A DNA stretch of 64,000 nucleotides from an uncultured Tateyamaria sp. (lineage in GTDB: Bacteria; Pseudomonadota; Alphaproteobacteria; Rhodobacterales; Rhodobacteraceae), in the NCBI RefSeq assembly GCF_947503415.1, contig NZ_CANNDS010000002.1, positions 744,001 to 808,000 of the forward strand, in the 5' to 3' direction. Shown in pieces: positions 59,587-64,000 of this stretch. Every line of letters begins with the position of its first letter. Within the stretch, counting starts at the first letter, position 1. The position numbers were made by a program, and so were the translations under genes. Below the pieces are notes generated by a model. The model was not told the origin of the DNA. It made no database searches and saw only the letters and a list, made by a program, of their open reading frames with translations.

Positions 59587-62500
59587 TCACAAATCCTCCA
59601 TCAAGGCGGCCAGCTCGGGATCCACTTCGTCGTCGTCATCGTCCCCGTCTTGATCGTCGTCGTCGCCAAATCCAGCAAGCAATGCGTCAAGGTCGTCGCC
59701 GTCCTCATCATCATCGGCGGCATCGTCGTCCCCGCCTAAATCAAAGCCGTCCAGATCATCGTCGTCATCGTCATCATCGCTGCCAAAGCCGAGATCATCG
59801 TCATCGTCGTCCGAAAACTGGTCGTCGTAATCCTCACCCGCGCCGCCGGGGCGGGAAGGTCCGAAGTCGTCCGTATCTCCGGGGTTTGCCGTGGCTTCGC
59901 GTGTGAAATCGAGGGTGGATTTGAGCCCACCGAGCCCTGTCCCTGCCCCTGCGCTTTGCCCCCAGGGACCCGCCAAGAGGCCGGCGCCCAGACCTTGAAA
60001 CGACCCTTGCCGCACCTCGGTCCGACCCTTGATCGACAAGAGCGGGATGTACCCACGGGCCACAACCTCAGCCATTGTACGCGTGTTCAGCAACCGACTG
60101 GTGCACGGGAGGGCGATCTGATCGCCGTGTTGGTCTGTGATGTAATGCAGCGGCAGATCGCCCACCGACATTACATCGCCCAGCTTCATTGCCTTGCCTT
60201 TCTGGTTCACCGTCTCACATAGCAGCAAGGCCGACAGGACCACCGGATTGGCCCACAGCATGCCCTTCAATCCATCGCGAAGAGTGAATTCCTCGAAATC
60301 GAACGGATCCACTGGCTCGGTTCGCGCACCGTAAGGCAGGCGCAGCAGGAAACGGGGCGCGGCCAATCCGACATATGATGCCTCTGGCAATGCCCGCAGG
60401 CCATCCCAGGATTGCGCCACCAGTGGATGGCGTTCGTGCTTGGGTGTTTCGAGGAAGCTGTCGGAAATCGCGGTCAGGAAGGGTGCATTCATCCAGTCGC
60501 TGATCTTGGCCATACGAGCCATCAAATCCGCATGGGGCGGTGTCTCTTCCAACGTGTAGAGCCCGAAAATCGCAGACAATGGCCCTTGCGCATCGTCCAG
60601 CCGCGGCTCTTCGGCCAGCATCTGAAAGAGGCCAGTTCGCGCAAGGTCTTCTTCCGATGCGAGATCGGCCGCCCACTCCTCTGCCGAGATGTCATACAGC
60701 ACGATTTCAAGCCCCGCACCGGTTGTGATCCGGCGGGCCAAAAGCTCCAGCGAACGCCATGTGCTTTCAACGGCCTGAAAATCCGGATGGTGCAGAATTG
60801 CGCTCATCGCGCCAGACAGGGCTGCATCGACAGCCGCCAGCATCGCTGGTTGATCGGGGTCGGGTGCGGCCTGCACATAAGGGCCGACGATACGGCCGAT
60901 CAGATCTTCGGCAGGCGAGGCTGCGCGCAAAGCGCCAGAGTTGTCGCCGATCAGAGATTGGAACGCGCTCAACTTCAGGTCGGCGGGCACGGTGGCACCG
61001 CGCGCACGGGTTCGGTTGGCCGCTTTTGCATCGCCGAAAAGGGTGGCCCATTCCTGCAACTGCGCAATATCCTGGGTGCTGTTTCCAGCGACCAGCCGTC
61101 TGCGCAAGTTGGACAGTTCGTCAAATAGCGGAACGTTCTCATAGAGATTGTCGGGGTGAAGGTCGTCGAGCTCCGACAAGGTGACTTCAACGCCCGCCCC
61201 GTCCAGCCCAATTGGCAAAACAAGCGTGGTCGCGAACCGCTTGATCACATCTTCGAGCGTATCGACGTCGAATTTGATGGGCTTGCGACGGGCGAGGTCC
61301 GCCCCAATTTCCAGCGCGCCCTTGCTGGCCCGACCGGTGAAATCCCCAAGGATTGCGACGCGGAACGTAGACCGGTTTGCTTCGCGATCCTCGGGCTTGG
61401 GCAGATCAAGGCTGCCGTGGGGGGAAGGCTCCGCCTGTTCGGCGGGATCTGCGTCTTCCTGCAGGTCCGACTCTATCGATTCTTCGTCAGGTTCGTCGGT
61501 CGTTTCTTCCGGAGACAGATCCAGATCTTCTATGGAACCGTCGGCAAGATCTCCCGCGTCCAAATCATCAGGAACATCCAACTGCTCATCCGATACGTCC
61601 TGGACATCCTCAGAATGCATCTCGTTGGATTGAGCATCAGAATTATCCGTAAGTTCAGCCGCTTCCACGGTTAGTTCAACGGCATCTACATCATCTTGAA
61701 TGCCTTCTTCGATGGCTATGTCATCTGACGTCGCAGTCGCATCGGCGGCGTCTATATCATCTTCGTTTGCGTCCAATGCGCCGTCGTCCGAGTTGTCCTC
61801 GATCAGGTCAAGATCGACCACACTGTCGTCAACCACTTGCTCCTCGAAGTCAGGCGTCGACGGCCCTTCATCAATTTCTAGCACGGCCTCTGTCGAGCGA
61901 CTAATGTCCGTCTCGTCGCGGTTACCTGAAGCTGCAAGATCGGCCAACGCAGAGTCGATTGCATCTTCCGGATCGGGCGCGCTTGTTTCGTCGGGGTCCA
62001 GTGCCGCCAAAGCCGAGAGCACTGCATCGGTGTCATCGACAACTTCCTGCTGTGTAATGCTTGCCGCGTTCCGCATGGTATCCAGCGCCGCATCGGTCTG
62101 GTTTGCCACCGCGCCGGAGCCCGCCAGTGCTGCAACGGTTTCCGGATCGTTGATCAGCCGCGCAATCAGGTCTTCGGCTTCGGATTTGCCATCCATATAG
62201 GTGCGCAGATGCTCAAGCTGGGTACGCGCTTCAAGCAGTTGGTTCAGCGGCGCCACGTTGCGGGCCACTGCGGCAGGTGAAAAATCGTCCATCTTGTCGA
62301 ATGTCAGATCGACAGCGATGTTGCCCTCTCCAGTCAGAGTGTTAGGCACTGAAAAAGCCGCGCGCGGTTTGATCGACTTCATCCGGTCGTCAAAATTGTC
62401 CACGTCGATTTCCAGAAACTTTCGATCTGCCACAGCGGGCAAAGGGTCTTCGGACTTGCCCGACAGATCTGCCATCACGCCCATCACGAACGGCAGCTGG

Positions 62501-62595
62501 ATCGTCTTTTCTGCGCCGTAAAGCTCCACATCATATTCGATCTGGACGCGGGGCGCGCGATTGCGGGCGATGAATTTCTGGCTGCTTTTGGACAT
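59587..62595 (-). CDS. T6SS contractile sheath fusion: TssB plus TssC-like, with acidic tail
   Basis: A 1002-residue protein. Residues 1-165 are a TssB domain (IQLPFVMGVMADLSGKSED, FLEIDVDNFDDRM, DDFSPAAVARNVAPLN). Residues about 170-405 are a very acidic Asp/Glu/Ser linker. From about 408 (VAILGDFTGRASKGAL, VTLSELDDLHPDNLYEN) to about 905 comes a TssC-like part with APRFLLRLPYGARTEPVDPFDFEEF and LWANPVVLSALLL. The C-terminal about 90 residues are almost pure Asp with a few Gly/Phe. Usually TssB and TssC are separate genes of about 165 and 490 residues. Whether this chain is the main sheath or a second sheath-like part cannot be told, since the rest of the operon is outside the window. Confidence 0.85.
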   Translation of the reverse strand: MSKSSQKFIARNRAPRVQIEYDVELYGAEKTIQLPFVMGVMADLSGKSEDPLPAVADRKFLEIDVDNFDDRMKSIKPRAAFSVPNTLTGEGNIAVDLTFDKMDDFSPAAVARNVAPLNQLLEARTQLEHLRTYMDGKSEAEDLIARLINDPETVAALAGSGAVANQTDAALDTMRNAASITQQEVVDDTDAVLSALAALDPDETSAPDPEDAIDSALADLAASGNRDETDISRSTEAVLEIDEGPSTPDFEEQVVDDSVVDLDLIEDNSDDGALDANEDDIDAADATATSDDIAIEEGIQDDVDAVELTVEAAELTDNSDAQSNEMHSEDVQDVSDEQLDVPDDLDAGDLADGSIEDLDLSPEETTDEPDEESIESDLQEDADPAEQAEPSPHGSLDLPKPEDREANRSTFRVAILGDFTGRASKGALEIGADLARRKPIKFDVDTLEDVIKRFATTLVLPIGLDGAGVEVTLSELDDLHPDNLYENVPLFDELSNLRRRLVAGNSTQDIAQLQEWATLFGDAKAANRTRARGATVPADLKLSAFQSLIGDNSGALRAASPAEDLIGRIVGPYVQAAPDPDQPAMLAAVDAALSGAMSAILHHPDFQAVESTWRSLELLARRITTGAGLEIVLYDISAEEWAADLASEEDLARTGLFQMLAEEPRLDDAQGPLSAIFGLYTLEETPPHADLMARMAKISDWMNAPFLTAISDSFLETPKHERHPLVAQSWDGLRALPEASYVGLAAPRFLLRLPYGARTEPVDPFDFEEFTLRDGLKGMLWANPVVLSALLLCETVNQKGKAMKLGDVMSVGDLPLHYITDQHGDQIALPCTSRLLNTRTMAEVVARGYIPLLSIKGRTEVRQGSFQGLGAGLLAGPWGQSAGAGTGLGGLKSTLDFTREATANPGDTDDFGPSRPGGAGEDYDDQFSDDDDDDLGFGSDDDDDDDDLDGFDLGGDDDAADDDEDGDDLDALLAGFGDDDDQDGDDDDDEVDPELAALMEDL

Positions 62596-62698
62596 CGGAC
62601 AGGCTTCCTTACAGACGTTCAGTCAGTAAGTGCCGGCCGCACGGCTCAAGGTTCAGCACCCGAACAGAAAAACCGCAATTCCGGGCGCAACTCCAAAC

Positions 62699-64000
62699 CT
62701 AGTCGAATGCGTAGGAGAATTGGCCATCCGCAACATCAATGGCCATTTTGGAGACGTGTCCGCCGTCAAGTTGGCGGGTCAGCACCTCGCTCGACAGAGC
62801 GGGAAGCATCGTGTTGGTAACGATGGCGTCGATCATCCGACCACCGCTTTCAACTTCGCGACAACGCGAGACAATCGTATCGACGACCGCATCCGAATAG
62901 CAAAACGGCACGTCGTAGGCCGCCTGAACACGGGCGCCGATCCGGTCCAATTGCAACCGCGTGATCTGGCCGATCATGTCCGGGTTTAGCGGATAGTAGG
63001 GAATGGTGACGATCCTGCCCAGAAGGGCGGGTGGAAACACCTCGAGCAACGGCGCGCGCAACGCCTTGGCTATGCCCTCAGGCTCAGGCATCAGATCAGG
63101 ATCGGCACACAGGTCCATGATAACGTCTGATCCGACATTCGATGTCATCAGGATCAGGGTATTGCGAAAGTCGATCCTGCGACCTTCACCGTCCTCCATC
63201 ACCCCCTTGTCAAACACCTGAAAAAAGATCTCGTGAACATCTGGGTGCGCCTTTTCAACCTCATCCAGCAAGACAACGGAATAGGGTTTTCGGCGCACGG
63301 CCTCGGTCAGTACGCCTCCTTCGCCGTACCCGACATAGCCGGGCGGCGCGCCTTTCAGGCTGCTGACCGTGTGCGCCTCCTGATATTCGCTCATGTTGAT
63401 CGTGATGACGTTCTGTTCGCCACCGTATAGCGTCTCGGCAATCGCCAGCGCCGTTTCGGTCTTGCCGACCCCGGATGTCCCGGCCAGCATGAAGACCCCG
63501 ATGGGTTTCGACGGGTTGTCCAGCCCAGCGCGCGAGGATTTCACACGTTTGGCGATCATCTCCATGGCATGGTCCTGACCGATAACCCGTTGCGAAAGGT
63601 GCTCTGCGAGGTTCAGGACGGTGCGCATCTCGTCCCGCACCATTCTGCCCACCGGGATGCCGGTCCAATCGGCGACGACTGACCCGATGGCGGCGGCATC
63701 CACGATGGGCAACATCATCGGCGTCTCACCCTGCAGTGCTTCAAGCGCGGCTTGCGTAGAGCGCAAGGTTTTCAATGCGGCTTCGGCACTGTCAGACGTT
63801 TCTGCAGATTGCACCTGAGCGCGAAGATCCATGATCTGAATGACCAGTGCCTTTTCCGCCTCCCATTGCTCTGTCAGGGTGACCAGCCGAGCGGTTTCCA
63901 CCTCTAGCCCCTCTTGGGCGGTGCTGCGCCGCGTGCCAATCTGCGCCCCTGCGGCTTCGTCCCGGTTGATGATCTCCAACTCGGTTTGCAAGCCCGCGAT
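62699..64000 (-). CDS. clpV: T6SS sheath-recycling ATPase ClpV/TssH, C-terminal part (5' partial)
   Basis: About 434 residues, cut by the right edge. It starts inside the middle coiled-coil domain (TLTEQWEAEKALVIQI), then has the ADWTGIPVGRM segment, the second AAA module with Walker A GTSGVGKTET, Walker B VVLLDEVEKAH, the TSNVGSD sensor and the C-terminal small domain. ClpV takes apart the contracted sheath. The reading frame continues beyond 64000; the TTG at 63991 is not a real start. The 103-base gap before the sheath gene may hold an internal promoter or the sheath gene's own leader. Confidence 0.94.
   Translation of the reverse strand: MAGLQTELEIINRDEAAGAQIGTRRSTAQEGLEVETARLVTLTEQWEAEKALVIQIMDLRAQVQSAETSDSAEAALKTLRSTQAALEALQGETPMMLPIVDAAAIGSVVADWTGIPVGRMVRDEMRTVLNLAEHLSQRVIGQDHAMEMIAKRVKSSRAGLDNPSKPIGVFMLAGTSGVGKTETALAIAETLYGGEQNVITINMSEYQEAHTVSSLKGAPPGYVGYGEGGVLTEAVRRKPYSVVLLDEVEKAHPDVHEIFFQVFDKGVMEDGEGRRIDFRNTLILMTSNVGSDVIMDLCADPDLMPEPEGIAKALRAPLLEVFPPALLGRIVTIPYYPLNPDMIGQITRLQLDRIGARVQAAYDVPFCYSDAVVDTIVSRCREVESGGRMIDAIVTNTMLPALSSEVLTRQLDGGHVSKMAIDVADGQFSYAFD

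Overview
The window looks like chromosome of a marine alphaproteobacterium of the Roseobacter/Rhodobacteraceae type. The inference rests on the moderately high GC, tightly packed operons with ATGA/TGATG stop-start overlaps, MalFGK-type sugar ABC importers, rhamnose-type genes with a fused aldolase-dehydrogenase, and a type VI secretion operon with a DUF6931-like gene and a PP2C phosphatase. No tRNA, rRNA, CRISPR array, insertion sequence or prophage gene was recognised. Both edges cut genes: the left edge cuts an aldolase/dehydrogenase and the right edge cuts clpV.

Region 1 (1-19.0 kb) is carbohydrate uptake and catabolism. It holds the dehydrogenase end of a rhamnulose-phosphate aldolase/dehydrogenase, an E. 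coli-type L-rhamnose isomerase, a TIM-barrel isomerase and a PfkB kinase. On the other strand lie an aldo/keto reductase and a lactonase-type amidohydrolase. Next comes a coupled BtpA - M42 peptidase - FGGY kinase trio. An ABC importer (two permeases, a binding protein, and a divergent ATPase) follows, with an SGNH hydrolase, a FucU-like mutarotase, a ribokinase and an NTF2-FMO flavoprotein. Together these can import, epimerise, phosphorylate, oxidise and cleave 6-deoxyhexoses and related sugars.

Region 2 (19.4-32.1 kb) is accessory and is the most interesting part. A minus-strand operon encodes an Asp-every-fourth-residue repeat protein, a beta-lactamase-fold hydrolase, an SdpA-like membrane protein, an SdpB-like HTTM protein and a DCC thiol oxidoreductase. 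A PLOD-like glycosyltransferase follows. Then a plus-strand group encodes a secreted serine hydrolase with five Trp-rich repeats, a lanthipeptide precursor with a nitrile-hydratase-like leader, a LanM synthetase with a Cys-Cys-Gly zinc motif, and a second glycosyltransferase. No bifunctional peptidase/ABC exporter is present, so maturation and export would have to follow an unusual route.

Region 3 (32.2-45.8 kb) is mixed. It has a small secreted protein, a periplasmic PQQ-type sugar dehydrogenase with a cytochrome c, a PqiA-PqiA-PqiB-PqiC lipid-transport operon, a cyclic-nucleotide-binding/thioredoxin-reductase-like fusion, an ABC exporter half-transporter and a BTAD-alpha/beta hydrolase fusion.

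Region 4 (45.8-64 kb) is a type VI secretion operon on the minus strand, read in the order clpV, a TssB-TssC-like sheath fusion with an Asp-rich tail, vgrG, DUF6931-like, PAAR, FHA, tssJ, tssK, tssL, tssM, tagF, PP2C, and an unrecognised Met/Leu/Pro-rich 344-residue protein. tssA, hcp, tssE, tssF and tssG are not in the window and may lie beyond the right edge. Several operons end in GC-rich perfect hairpins without a clear U-run.
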